From Terriglobus albidus (GTDB lineage Bacteria > Acidobacteriota > Terriglobia > Terriglobales > Acidobacteriaceae), in contig NZ_JAGTAS010000058.1 of assembly GCF_025685425.1 (NCBI RefSeq), forward strand, positions 992,001-1,056,000: 64,000 bases of DNA. Direction: 5' to 3'. Of the stretch, positions 18,714-30,410 are shown piece after piece. Under the pieces are notes generated by a model. It ran no database searches, was not told where the DNA came from, and saw only the letters and a list, made by a program, of their open reading frames with translations. The position numbers were made by a program, and so were the translations under genes. The stretch's first letter is position 1. Each line of letters starts with the position of its first letter.

Positions 18714-19199
18714 CTGTTCACTCTCACCGGAATCCGTCAGTTACATAGCTGGACTCATTCAACCCTCACTCTTCTGCTCGATCACCTCGCGACGATCCCT
18801 GAAGAAGCGTATGCGAAAGAGCTTCCGGGCTTCGGACTTCCAACGCTTCGCGAACAGATGATTCATATCTTTAACTGCGAAGGTTTGTGGACCCACGCCC
18901 TCCAGAAGGCCGGGTTCCGGGATGAAGATCCCGCCGACTGGCCGACCATCCCGGATGCAAGACGACTGCAGCACCGTGTCGGCGCAAACACGCTTGCCTA
19001 CTTGTCAGGCCTGACGGACGAGCAGCTCAATGCGGATACTGAACTGCATTTCCCGGACGGGGACATAGCCATACGCACTCCGGCATTCATCCTTCATCAC
19101 GTCCTGACCCACGCCTTCCATCACAAAGGCCAGATGGTCTCCATGTGCCGTACGCTGGGCTACCCCGCGCCGGATACCGATCTGAGCAGGTTTGAATAA
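18714..19199 (+). CDS. DinB family protein, predicted CTG start
   Basis: 161 residues from CTG 18714, which has AAGAGG 7 bases upstream. The first ATG (18858) would remove helix 1 (LTGIRQLHSWTHSTLTLLLDHLATIPEEAY), which the four-helix DinB bundle needs. His residues fit the metal-binding triad: one in QMIHIFNCEGLW and two in HHVLTHAFHHKGQM near residues 128-141. DinB/YfiT-like proteins are metal-dependent, often thiol-transferring or damage-inducible enzymes; the substrate here is unknown. A TACAAT at 18681 could be its -10 box. It may be cotranscribed with the kinase, 42 bp upstream. Confidence 0.8.
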   Translation: MFTLTGIRQLHSWTHSTLTLLLDHLATIPEEAYAKELPGFGLPTLREQMIHIFNCEGLWTHALQKAGFRDEDPADWPTIPDARRLQHRVGANTLAYLSGLTDEQLNADTELHFPDGDIAIRTPAFILHHVLTHAFHHKGQMVSMCRTLGYPAPDTDLSRFE

Positions 19200-19251
19200 A
19201 GGTTTCAACCTGGACTCGCCGATGCAAACGGGTGATTCGCATTGCAATGGA

Positions 19252-19350
19252 GAGTTATAGAGCTGGCCTTCAGCCCTTTAACGCTGGGTAGGCACTGAAC
19301 CTGGGGCGCTGCCCCAGGCTGGTATAGAGCGCGCCTTCAGCGCTTAGAAC
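19252..19350 (-). repeat. Interspersed repeat family A, copy 2
   Basis: Reverse complement of the element at 9343-9437, with the same three hairpins; the central one here is CCTGGGG...CCCCAGG against CCTGGGC...GCCCAGG there, so pairing is kept. It lies in the 436-bp gap 19200-19635, which holds repeats and the atp terminator and no gene that I can support. Confidence 0.7.
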
Positions 19351-19360
19351 GGGGAGATCG

Positions 19361-19465
19361 CTGGTGGCGTCCCGATTCTGCGATGTGGGTATTCGAGCAA
19401 AGCTCGATCTTTTTGTTTGTCATTTCGTAGCGAGATCTAGGCGGCATCGAAATTGGCTACTTCGA
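19361..19465 (+). repeat. Composite repeat: family D plus GTCATTTCG-type repeat (decayed)
   Basis: GGTGGCGTCCCGATTCTGCG followed by ATGTGGGTATTCGAGCAAAG is the degenerate counterpart of 14225-14280; the main stem is partly broken, while the following TCGAGCAAAGCTCGA hairpin is kept. GTCATTTCGTAGCGAG then follows at 19418. Confidence 0.5.
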
Positions 19466-19583
19466 CGAAAGTTATGAACACAGATATGCGATGGTCTGGG
19501 CCCAGCATCTAGAACCCCTAACGAGGATTTCAGTTCCTTGGACGGTGCTCTTATGCCAATCCCGAGTAGGATTGAAGGAAGCA

Positions 19584-19613
19584 AAAAGGCGCGAACCGAA
19601 GTCCGCGCCTTTT
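19584..19613 (-). terminator. Terminator of the atp operon
   Basis: AAAAGGCGCG (19584-19593) and CGCGCCTTTT (19604-19613) form a perfect 10-bp stem with a 10-base loop; reading the minus strand a T-run ends the stem. It lies 22 bp beyond the atpC stop. Confidence 0.88.
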
Positions 19614-19635
19614 GTGTTCGTATCTGTAGAACGAG

Positions 19636-20073
19636 TTAGTGAGCAGCCTTACCCTCAGCCGAAGCGATCTTCTCTTCGGCTACGCGGATCTCCGCGTTGG
19701 CATCGTCATACGACTGTGCGTCGTCGCCGGCTTCGGCCCAGTCCTTCTCGCCCTTCTGAAGGTCGGCCTTGGCCTGCTCCACGTTGATCTCGCCCGGCCG
19801 CATTGCCTGTTCGGCCAGGATGGTCACACGCTCCGGCAGCACCTCGGCAAAGCCCCAGGCCACGAAGAACTTCTCGTTGCCCGAAGCACCACCGTGCAGG
19901 CGAACCTCGCCGGCGCCCAGTTCGGCCAGCAGTGGAGAGGCGCCATAGAGCGTCTCCAGGTAGCCGGACATCGACGGCAGCTCCACCGCCTCAGCCGTGG
20001 TGTCGACCACCACGCGCTGCGGCGTGACCAGCCGCACCGAGAGAAGTCCCGTATTGTGTGTTGTCTCGGCCAT
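19636..20073 (-). CDS. atpC: ATP synthase F1 subunit epsilon
   Basis: 145 residues. The N-terminal beta-sandwich has the usual VRLVTPQRVVVDTTAEAVELPSMSGYLETLYGASPLLAELGAGEVRL arrangement (about 12-60) and the C-terminal helical hairpin is Ala/Glu/Lys-rich. It is part of the central stalk of F1 and can inhibit ATP hydrolysis. It is the last gene of the atp operon, 3 bp after atpD, followed by a terminator. The ATG at 20073 gives the expected family length. Confidence 0.95.
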   Translation of the reverse strand: MAETTHNTGLLSVRLVTPQRVVVDTTAEAVELPSMSGYLETLYGASPLLAELGAGEVRLHGGASGNEKFFVAWGFAEVLPERVTILAEQAMRPGEINVEQAKADLQKGEKDWAEAGDDAQSYDDANAEIRVAEEKIASAEGKAAH

Positions 20074-20076
20074 GGC

Positions 20077-22618
<2,542 letters not shown>

Positions 22619-22624
22619 AGTCGG

Positions 22625-24187
<1,563 letters not shown>

Positions 24188-24240
24188 TCAATCCCTTGTA
24201 CTTAATTTGTCGCGTGCGTCTTGTGCGTTTCCGCCGCGGC

Positions 24241-24780
24241 TTACGCGTTGACCAGCTTCTGCTTCAACTGGGCCAACTGCGCCTTGACCGAGCCGTCATA
24301 CAGCGTCGATCCAATCCTGATAATTGCTCCACCCAGCAGAGAGGCGTCCTGCTTATAGCTGGCGCGCACCTTTCCACCGGCCAGGGCTCCGGCCTTCTGC
24401 TCCAGCAACACCTTATCCTCGTTGGTCAAAGGACGGGCGCTGATGATCTCAGCCTCCGAAATTCCAGCCTGCCTGTCAGCGATGGCATTGTACTCACCCA
24501 GCACATCGCCCAGCATCTCCATGCGGTCGTGTGCGGTCAGCACCGCCAGGAAGTTCCGTACCTGCCTGCTGAAGCCGATCTTTCCACCCACCGCATCCAA
24601 CACCTTCACCTTGGTGGCCTGGTCGATCGATGGGTTCTCGAGAAGCTCACGAAGCTCACGACTGCCGGCCAGCGTTCCGGCAAAATCATCGAGCTGCTGA
24701 CGAACCTGGCTGCGGTCGAGCTGCGAAGCAGCAACCACATCCGCAAAAGCCTGCGCGTAACGAAGAGCTACATCTGCCAT
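24241..24780 (-). CDS. atpH: ATP synthase subunit delta
   Basis: 179 residues with the typical start (VALRYAQAFADVVAASQLD) and the C-terminal ARPLTNEDKVLLEQKAGALAGGKVRASYKQDASLLGGAIIRIG signature. It links F1 to the peripheral stalk. Its ATG shares one base with the stop of the upstream atpF gene, so translation is probably coupled. Confidence 0.96.
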   Translation of the reverse strand: MADVALRYAQAFADVVAASQLDRSQVRQQLDDFAGTLAGSRELRELLENPSIDQATKVKVLDAVGGKIGFSRQVRNFLAVLTAHDRMEMLGDVLGEYNAIADRQAGISEAEIISARPLTNEDKVLLEQKAGALAGGKVRASYKQDASLLGGAIIRIGSTLYDGSVKAQLAQLKQKLVNA

Positions 24781-25490
24781 TAGTTCTGGTCTCCGTTCCC
24801 GCCCAGACGCTCCGCAAAGCTGCGGATCAACAGGCGGTCAGTCTCAGCCGAAACCTGCAGCTTCTGCGCTGCCTCTGAGATCGCGAGTTCGGCCGCGTAC
24901 TCTTTGATGGTGCGCTGCGCATGGGCGCTGGCCGCGGCAATCTCCTGCTCGGCCGCGGTAACAATCTTGTTCTTCTCGTCCTCGAGCTGCGCCTTCATGC
25001 GTGCCTCTTCGGCGGCGGCATCGGCCGCGGCCTGCGACTTCAGCGCGGCAATCTCACCGTCCAGCTTCGCCAGGCGGGCCTCGACGGCGGACATGCGGGC
25101 ATTGGCCGCCTCGGTTGCCGAGCGAGCTTCATTGATCTGCTTGCCGATATCGGCGGAACGCTTGCGGAAGGCCTTAGGCAGCGACTTCATCAGGCCATAC
25201 AGCACCGCAATCGCCAGCACCGCGAAGTTCAGAACCTGGAAGGCAGTGGCGGCCGTGTCCGGCTGCATGCCCAGTGCATGGCCGATCTTCACGACCATCG
25301 GACTTTTCAGGAAAGCCTCGTTGGACTCTTCGTCCTTCTTTTCAGACTTCTGCTCTTCGGGAGCCGGCAACTCCGGCTTATCCTGCTTAGCGACGGGTGC
25401 GGGGGCGGCCTGCTGTGCAAAGGTCAGCGGCGCGGGCGCAACAAGAACACCGGCAAAGATCGCCGCGAAAATCATCTTCTTCAACTTCAC
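24780..25490 (-). CDS. atpF: ATP synthase F0 subunit b with signal peptide and periplasmic extension
   Basis: 236 residues against about 155-170 usually. The N-terminus is an apparent signal peptide (MKLKKMIFAAIFAGVLVAPA, cut near TFA-QQ), followed by a Pro/Lys/Glu-rich segment to about residue 62. The normal b-subunit membrane helix follows at about 82-102 (FQVLNFAVLAIAVLYGLMKS), then a long charged Ala-rich coiled coil. If the signal peptide is cleaved, the 60-residue linker would sit in the periplasm before the anchor. It overlaps the upstream b' gene by 4 bp. Confidence 0.92.
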   Translation of the reverse strand: MKLKKMIFAAIFAGVLVAPAPLTFAQQAAPAPVAKQDKPELPAPEEQKSEKKDEESNEAFLKSPMVVKIGHALGMQPDTAATAFQVLNFAVLAIAVLYGLMKSLPKAFRKRSADIGKQINEARSATEAANARMSAVEARLAKLDGEIAALKSQAAADAAAEEARMKAQLEDEKNKIVTAAEQEIAAASAHAQRTIKEYAAELAISEAAQKLQVSAETDRLLIRSFAERLGGNGDQN

Positions 25491-25951
25491 TGCGCGCCTC
25501 CAGCCAAAACTTCCGCGGGAAGAATAGCCTTCACCACCTGAGCCGAAAGCTGCTCGCTGGCTATCTCAATCTGCTTCTTCGCCTCAGCGACGCTCTGCTC
25601 TACCTGCTGGCGGGCAGCGGTGACACGCGTCTGCGCCTGCTCACGCGCCGCGGCTAGAATGGCCTCACGCTCGGCGTTGAACTGCTGGACACGCTTCTGG
25701 CGGGCCTCGAAGATCTCAGCGCGCGCAATGCGCAACCGCTCTTCATACTCCGACGTCTTGTTTTCAGCGGAGGCTACAGCAGACTTAGCCTGCTCCATGG
25801 CGCCGGAAGTACGCGCACGGCGCTCGGACAGCGTCTTCTCCAGAGGACGGCGCACCAGTACGCTATAGGCGATCACCACGAGCGCAAACAACACAATCGT
25901 CGGCACGGAGCCGAGCACAAGTTCGCTAAGTGTAGCTAGGATCTGATTCAT
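25487..25951 (-). CDS. ATP synthase F0 subunit b' (second b-type subunit)
   Basis: 154 residues: a membrane helix at about 14-34 (SVPTIVLFALVVIAYSVLV) then a long coiled coil rich in Arg, Glu and Ala. It is of normal b/b' length without a signal peptide. Having two different b-type subunits side by side implies a heterodimeric peripheral stalk, as in photosynthetic bacteria. It is the first gene of this atp operon. The a and c subunit genes (atpB, atpE) that usually precede it are absent from the window. Confidence 0.92.
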   Translation of the reverse strand: MNQILATLSELVLGSVPTIVLFALVVIAYSVLVRRPLEKTLSERRARTSGAMEQAKSAVASAENKTSEYEERLRIARAEIFEARQKRVQQFNAEREAILAAAREQAQTRVTAARQQVEQSVAEAKKQIEIASEQLSAQVVKAILPAEVLAGGAQ

Positions 25952-26041
25952 GAAATGGCTTGTCTGGAAAGCTGCCGTAACCGCGGGAACGGATCTTCAG
26001 GGCAGCGAAAGAGGCTGTCTTTTCTTCCCTTCGACATCTTA

Positions 26042-26071
26042 TTTGTAACAAGGCATTTTGGGCCATGTCAA
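26042..26071 (-). promoter_or_regulatory. Promoter of the atp operon
   Basis: On the minus strand TTGACA (26071-26066) is followed after 18 bases by TACAAA (26047-26042), about 90 bp before the b' start. The -35 matches the sigma-70 consensus exactly; the -10 matches at four of six positions. Confidence 0.6.
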
Positions 26072-26149
26072 TGCAATTTGGTGCGATAAAAGAACGAACA
26101 CGTCGCTATTCGGACAACTTGACATCCCTGAAATATCCCCGAAAAGTAC

Positions 26150-26264
26150 TTGACGCAATCGAGAACCGGAGTACCCTTTAAGTCACCACCTGGACCCAAT
26201 TCAGGGTCAATCAGGCCGCCTCGCCGGGGACACTCTCCGCTCCCCCTCTTTGAGGCGGCCTGAT
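26150..26264 (+). ncRNA. Candidate small structured RNA between atp and hflX
   Basis: A promoter-like TTGACG (26150-26155) and TACCCT (16-base spacer) are followed by two hairpins: GACCC/GGGTC near 26192-26208, and a 13-bp perfect stem ATCAGGCCGCCTC (26210-26222) / GAGGCGGCCTGAT (26252-26264) that encloses an inner GGGGA/TCCCC stem. No T-tract follows. There is no ORF with a plausible start. This lies in the 525-bp gap 25952-26476, which otherwise holds the atp promoter and a family D pair. It might instead be another repeat seen once here. Confidence 0.25.
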
Positions 26265-26328
26265 CATTTAAACGCTCAACTCGGGATATCTCGATACTCG
26301 GGAATATGAATATTGCGGTCCCCATGCA

Positions 26329-26459
26329 CTGGGTGCCCCATCCATCGCAAAGCGATGGGTGGGATTGTTCAAAATGACGTGTCGGGAAACGGATAGATAA
26401 GCGATTCGAGCGGGACTCGAACGTCCCACCCATCGCGTTGCGATGGATGGGGCACCCAG
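26329..26459. repeat. Inverted pair of family D repeats (36-bp arms)
   Basis: The arms 26329-26364 and 26424-26459 are inverse complements with one difference (AAA against AAC in the small loop). Each arm starts CTGGGTGCCCCATC and contains its own stem CCATCGC/GCGATGG, so the region can fold as one long cruciform or as two small hairpins. The right arm ends 18 bp before the hflX stop codon and could act as its terminator. Confidence 0.8.
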
Positions 26460-26476
26460 TTGTTACAGGGTCAATC

Positions 26477-27928
26477 CTAAGACGCCGACTCCAATTGAAA
26501 CCGCCGATACCGGCCCAGCAGACTCGCCGGGCCACGCGCTCGCAGGTAGACCAGGTTTCCCTCAAACCGCTTCTTCTCAATAAACGCTCCGGCCTCAATC
26601 GCCGCCAGCGCCGCGCCCTGCTTCTGAGGAATGCGGAACTCCGCCGTCTCCGTAGGATCGGCCGCTCCTTCTCCTCCGATACGTTCATCGATCAGCGTGA
26701 TCAACCGCTCCAGGCCCTCGCCTGTCCTGGCGCTCACCGTGACCAGATCGCGCTTCCCCGCATGATGCCAAAGATCCTTCCGCTGCGCTTCGCTCAACAG
26801 ATCCGCCTTATTCATCACCTCAATCACCGGCTTGCGTGCGGCATCGAGCTCTCCCAGCACCTTCTCCACCTGTGTCTTCTGCTCATCCAGCATCGGTGAC
26901 GAAGCGTCGCGAACATGCAGCAAAATCTCCGCGCGCTCCACCTCTTCCAGGGTTGCGCGGAAGCTGGTGACCAGCGTATGTGGCAGATTGCGGATAAAGC
27001 CGACCGTATCGCTCAGCAGCACCTTGCGTCGTGAAGGCAGTGCGAGCTGACGCAGCTTGGGATCGAGCGTCGCGAACATGCGGCTCGACTCCAGCACGCC
27101 CGCCTCAGTCAGCGCGTTGAACAACGTGCTCTTCCCCGCATTCGTATAGCCGACGAGCGCCACCACCGGAACTGGGACGCCTTCGCGCCGCTGCCGCTGC
27201 TGGCGCCGGATGCGCCGTACCTGCTCGAGCTGGCCCTTCACATGGTCGATGCGGACATGGATGCGCCGCCGATCGGTTTCAAGCTTGGTTTCACCGGGAC
27301 CACGGGTTCCGATTCCGCCACCAAGCTGGCTCATCGCCTTGCCTCGTCCGGCCAGCCGCGGCAGCTGGTACTCAAGCTGCGCCAGCTCTACCTGCAACTG
27401 GCCCTCACGGGTTCGCGCATGGCGCGCAAAGATATCGAGGATAAGCTGCGTGCGGTCGATCACGCGGCACGGCAACAGCTTTTCGAGATTACGAAGCTGC
27501 GAGGGCGAGAGGTCGTGGTCGAACAACACCAGCTCGGCGCCCGTGCTCTCAGCCATAGCGGCGATCTCGTCCGCCTTGCCCTGACCTACGAGCAGCGCGG
27601 GGTCGGGTTTCTGCCGACGCTGAATCATGACCGAGGCGATCTCCGCACCGGCTGAGCGCGCCAGCTCACGAAACTCTTCCAACGCCGCCTCGAAATCGAG
27701 GTCTGCAACTGGAACCGGAGGGTCTACAAGAATGTCGGTCGCCGCAGCGTCAATAGCCGCGGAAGCGCGCGCCTGCGCGGCGACATGCGGAATCCGCCGC
27801 CGTTCGCCGGTGAACTCCACCGCGACCAGAACGGCTCGCTCCGCGTGTGCGCTCAGACTGCGCTCGCGCAGTTCGTCAGCCTGCCGCAGCTTCTCCACGA
27901 GAAGCCGCGGCTTCTGTATGTCTGCCAA
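26477..27928 (-). CDS. hflX: GTPase HflX
   Basis: 483 residues. The family signature [17 protein letters not shown], followed by [16 protein letters not shown], is intact. The G domain has G1 GYTNAGKS (near 259), G3 DTVGF and G4 NKAD. HflX binds ribosomes and splits stalled 70S particles, notably after heat stress. The N-terminal part (1-60) and the C-terminal tail after the G domain ([19 protein letters not shown]) are longer than minimal HflX. Two bases separate it from hfq, so the genes are cotranscribed, as in Proteobacteria. Confidence 0.96.
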   Translation of the reverse strand: MADIQKPRLLVEKLRQADELRERSLSAHAERAVLVAVEFTGERRRIPHVAAQARASAAIDAAATDILVDPPVPVADLDFEAALEEFRELARSAGAEIASVMIQRRQKPDPALLVGQGKADEIAAMAESTGAELVLFDHDLSPSQLRNLEKLLPCRVIDRTQLILDIFARHARTREGQLQVELAQLEYQLPRLAGRGKAMSQLGGGIGTRGPGETKLETDRRRIHVRIDHVKGQLEQVRRIRRQQRQRREGVPVPVVALVGYTNAGKSTLFNALTEAGVLESSRMFATLDPKLRQLALPSRRKVLLSDTVGFIRNLPHTLVTSFRATLEEVERAEILLHVRDASSPMLDEQKTQVEKVLGELDAARKPVIEVMNKADLLSEAQRKDLWHHAGKRDLVTVSARTGEGLERLITLIDERIGGEGAADPTETAEFRIPQKQGAALAAIEAGAFIEKKRFEGNLVYLRARGPASLLGRYRRFQLESAS

Positions 27929-27930
27929 TG

Positions 27931-28236
27931 CTAGGCGCCTGCGGGCTCATGCGCGGCGACAGCGGTCGACGAAGGAGCGCCATGTGACATGGCGGATCCA
28001 TGCGTCCGTTCGCCGTGACCCGTAGCGGAACGCCCACTGACCACGGTGGAGATAGCGTGCTTAAAGATCAGCTGCTCCTGACTGTTGTTCTCGAGCAACA
28101 CGGAATACTTGTCGAAAGAGCGAATACGGCCCGTCAGCTTCACGCCGCTTACGAGGTAGATCGTGATAGGGCTCTTGTCTTTGCGGACAGTGTTGAGAAA
28201 AGTGTCCTGAATGTTCTGCGCCGGCTTCGAATCCAT
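27931..28236 (-). CDS. hfq: RNA chaperone Hfq
   Basis: 101 residues. The Sm1 region ([41 protein letters not shown]) and the Sm2 region ([10 protein letters not shown]) are complete; the Sm2 tail continues with a 35-residue Ser/Gly/His/Ala-rich flexible segment. Hfq forms hexamers that help small RNAs pair with mRNAs. AAGGAG precedes the ATG. A good promoter lies at 28367-28395. Confidence 0.97.
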   Translation of the reverse strand: MDSKPAQNIQDTFLNTVRKDKSPITIYLVSGVKLTGRIRSFDKYSVLLENNSQEQLIFKHAISTVVSGRSATGHGERTHGSAMSHGAPSSTAVAAHEPAGA

Positions 28237-28366
28237 AAAGGCCGATCTCCTTTTAGATTTTCTGGTTCAAAATGCGTTGCTGGAAACAGTGAAGCTGCAC
28301 CGCTTCCCCCGGGTTATTTGAGAGAAACTGCAGCGGCGTCCAGACTCAAAAGTCTTGAGCGAGTTC

Positions 28367-28395
28367 ACAATACGAGCATTGTGCCGATTTTTCAA
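28367..28395 (-). promoter_or_regulatory. Promoter of hfq-hflX
   Basis: On the minus strand TTGAAA (28395-28390), 17-base spacer, TATTGT (28372-28367), about 130 bp before the hfq start. The leader then contains a CTCAA...TTGAG inverted repeat (about 28345-28361). Confidence 0.55.
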
Positions 28396-28509
28396 CACTT
28401 GCTGCCCTAATAGACGCGCAGGGTTGCCCTTAGGCTGCTCAAAATTTGACTGTTTCTTCGCACTCCCGGTCACTTTCTTTCATTCTTCAGGCAGCTTAAG
28501 ATCAACCTC

Positions 28510-29628
28510 GTGCCGAATGCCGTTCCTTTGCTTGATTTTTCTCGTGAATACCAGCTCCGCCGCGAAGAGATTCTCGCCGCCCTGGAACTGGTCGCCGACT
28601 CTCAGAAGTTCATTCTCGGGCCGGAAGTCGAACAATTTGAAGCAGCCTCCGCCAGAGCTCTACAGGTTAAGCACGCCATCGGTTGTGCCTCCGGCACAGA
28701 TGCTCTCTGGCTTGCCATGGCGGCCGCCGGCGTAGGCCCAGGTGACGAAGTCGTTACTACCCCATTCAGCTTCTTCGCCTCCACCTCGGCCATCCTGCGC
28801 GCCGGCGCCACGCCGGTCTTCGCCGATATTGACCCGGTCACCTTCAATCTCTCGCCCGCAGCAGCCGAAGCCGCGATTACTCCGCGTACGAAAGCTATAC
28901 TTCCCGTCCATCTCTACGGCCAGCCCGTCGACTGGGACCACTTCCAACAGATCGCAGACCGCCATAAGCTGCTGTTGGTCGAGGACGCCGCCCAGGCCTG
29001 GGGAGCACGCTGGAAGCAGACCCCGGCCGGCTCACTCGGCGCTTCTGCTGCCTTCAGCTTCTATCCCACCAAGAACCTCGCCGCGATGGGCGATGCCGGC
29101 ATGGTTACCACCAACGACGACACCATTGCCGATCACGCACGCGCACTACGCTCCCACGGCATGCGCCAGCGCTACTTCCACGATGAGATTGGATGGAACG
29201 CCCGCCTGGACAGCTTCCAGGCCGCGGTGCTGAACGTCCGTCTGAAATATGTCACGGCCGGCAACGAAGAACGCGCACAGCTCGCGGAGAACTACCTGCA
29301 CCTCTTCCAGCAGGCCGGCCTCATCGGCACGATTACTCTGCCGGAGTTGCTGACGAACGCTCAATCCGCCTGGCACCAGTACGTTATCCGCGCTCCACGG
29401 CGTAACGACCTGCGCACCCACTTGGCCTTCCACCAGATTGGCACCGAGATTTACTACCCGCTGCCGATCCACCTGCAGCCATCGCTTGCCAAACTCGGAT
29501 ATGAAGCAGGCGACTTCCCCCACTCCGAACAAGCCGCCCACGAGGTCCTGGCCCTGCCCATCTTTCCCGGCCTGCGACTGGACGAGCAGGAACTCGTGGT
29601 TCAGCGAATCGCCGAGTTTTATCGCTAA
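28510..29628 (+). CDS. DegT/DnrJ/EryC1/StrS aminotransferase
   Basis: 372 residues from GTG 28510. The PLP-binding lysine is in FSFYPTKNLAAMGDAGM (near residue 188); GCASGTDALWLAM (about 58-70) and VEDAAQAWGA (about 157-166) are the cofactor contacts of this family. The enzymes aminate nucleotide-linked keto-sugars for surface polysaccharide or antibiotic sugars. No other sugar gene is next to it, so the product is unknown. It is divergent from hfq. The stop codon is followed at once by degenerate GTTGAATG repeats. Confidence 0.92.
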   Translation: MPNAVPLLDFSREYQLRREEILAALELVADSQKFILGPEVEQFEAASARALQVKHAIGCASGTDALWLAMAAAGVGPGDEVVTTPFSFFASTSAILRAGATPVFADIDPVTFNLSPAAAEAAITPRTKAILPVHLYGQPVDWDHFQQIADRHKLLLVEDAAQAWGARWKQTPAGSLGASAAFSFYPTKNLAAMGDAGMVTTNDDTIADHARALRSHGMRQRYFHDEIGWNARLDSFQAAVLNVRLKYVTAGNEERAQLAENYLHLFQQAGLIGTITLPELLTNAQSAWHQYVIRAPRRNDLRTHLAFHQIGTEIYYPLPIHLQPSLAKLGYEAGDFPHSEQAAHEVLALPIFPGLRLDEQELVVQRIAEFYR

Positions 29629-29693
29629 CAACGGTTGAATGGTTGGATTGTTGAATCGTTGAATGGTGGGTCGTTTGAATCGGTGGCGCAACA
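29629..29693 (+). repeat. Short degenerate tandem repeats after the aminotransferase stop
   Basis: GTTGAATGGTTGGATTGTTG then AATCGTTGAATGGTGGGTCG: variants of (G)TTGAATG in a row, beginning directly at the TAA. Related TTGAAT runs follow the stops at 57405 and 61924. Confidence 0.6.
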
Positions 29694-29706
29694 ATGAAGG
29701 TGCGCC

Positions 29707-30324
29707 TCATATCCGCTCAACTACCCGGTTTTGCACGCCGCTTAATGCAGTTGCGACGACCTCCTCCGCGTATAGCCGCCGGCTATCGAACGGAAACTGC
29801 TGCGCCGTGATCAGCAGAGATGCCGCCCCATGGGCGGCTGTCCATAGCACCGTACTCACAGCGAACGGATCGCCTTGAAGCACGCCTGCCTTGATGCACG
29901 CTTCCACGCGTTTGAATAACGCTCCGAAGGCAGGATTCCGTTCCTGCAAGTCCTCGCGGCTTAGCTTCAGTTTCCCAAGCGTTTCCACCGATAGAAACAG
30001 AATCCTGTACTCGTTGGGATTCTCCTCGGCATAAGCGATGTAATCCAGCAGCACTCTGCTGACGGCGGTAAGCGGATCCCGATGAACGGTGGAATCGAAC
30101 CGCTTCGCTACTTTTTCAAAGCCTTCCAGTGCGAGAGCCGTCAGTAGCGCCTGCTTGTCGGCGAAATACGAGTAGAGTGCCATGGGCGAGCATTCCATCC
30201 GCGTTGCCAGTTTGCGGATCGTCAGCCCCTGGTAGCCCTCTTCCTGGATCAGCTTGCGAGCCGCCGTCAAGGTCTCAGCGCGCAGTTCCGAACGATAGCG
30301 TTCCCTTCGATTTCGCAGAGTCAA
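29707..30324 (-). CDS. TetR/AcrR family repressor, divergent from an efflux operon
   Basis: 205 residues. Helix-turn-helix at about 20-65: LTAARKLIQEEGYQGLTIRKLATRMECSPMALYSYFADKQALL. The ligand domain has DYIAYAEENPNEYRILF, as in the WHG-type C-terminal domain. It is divergent from the RND efflux genes and separated from them by about 86 bp, so it most likely represses the pump and itself until a toxic compound binds. An inverted repeat in the gap is the candidate operator. Confidence 0.9.
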   Translation of the reverse strand: MTLRNRRERYRSELRAETLTAARKLIQEEGYQGLTIRKLATRMECSPMALYSYFADKQALLTALALEGFEKVAKRFDSTVHRDPLTAVSRVLLDYIAYAEENPNEYRILFLSVETLGKLKLSREDLQERNPAFGALFKRVEACIKAGVLQGDPFAVSTVLWTAAHGAASLLITAQQFPFDSRRLYAEEVVATALSGVQNRVVERI

Positions 30325-30358
30325 TTGCTCCCTCGAAAACTTTGAATCTTTCCTTTTC

Positions 30359-30376
30359 TGTATATCATATTATACA
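30359..30376. promoter_or_regulatory. Candidate TetR operator TGTATA-N6-TATACA
   Basis: A perfect 6-bp inverted repeat (30359-30364, 30371-30376) within an AT-rich stretch, 35 bp from the regulator start and 35 bp from the pump operon start. It could overlap the -10 boxes of both divergent promoters. Confidence 0.5.
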
Positions 30377-30410
30377 TGTACGTTATTTCGTCCACGTAAG
30401 GATGCGCACA

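Noticed and set aside
25952-26476. Possible tRNA or 6S RNA in the gap after the atp operon
   Set aside because: No cloverleaf, no CCA end and no 6S-like central bubble could be drawn. Only isolated hairpins are present.
26068-26688. A 206-residue Arg-rich open frame on the minus strand before the atp operon
   Set aside because: It crosses the family D pair and the end of hflX in another frame; the composition is that of a shadow.
30129-30410. A longer N-terminus (581 residues) for the outer membrane factor
   Set aside because: That stretch overlaps the divergent TetR gene and its promoter. The lipoprotein signal starts at 30411.
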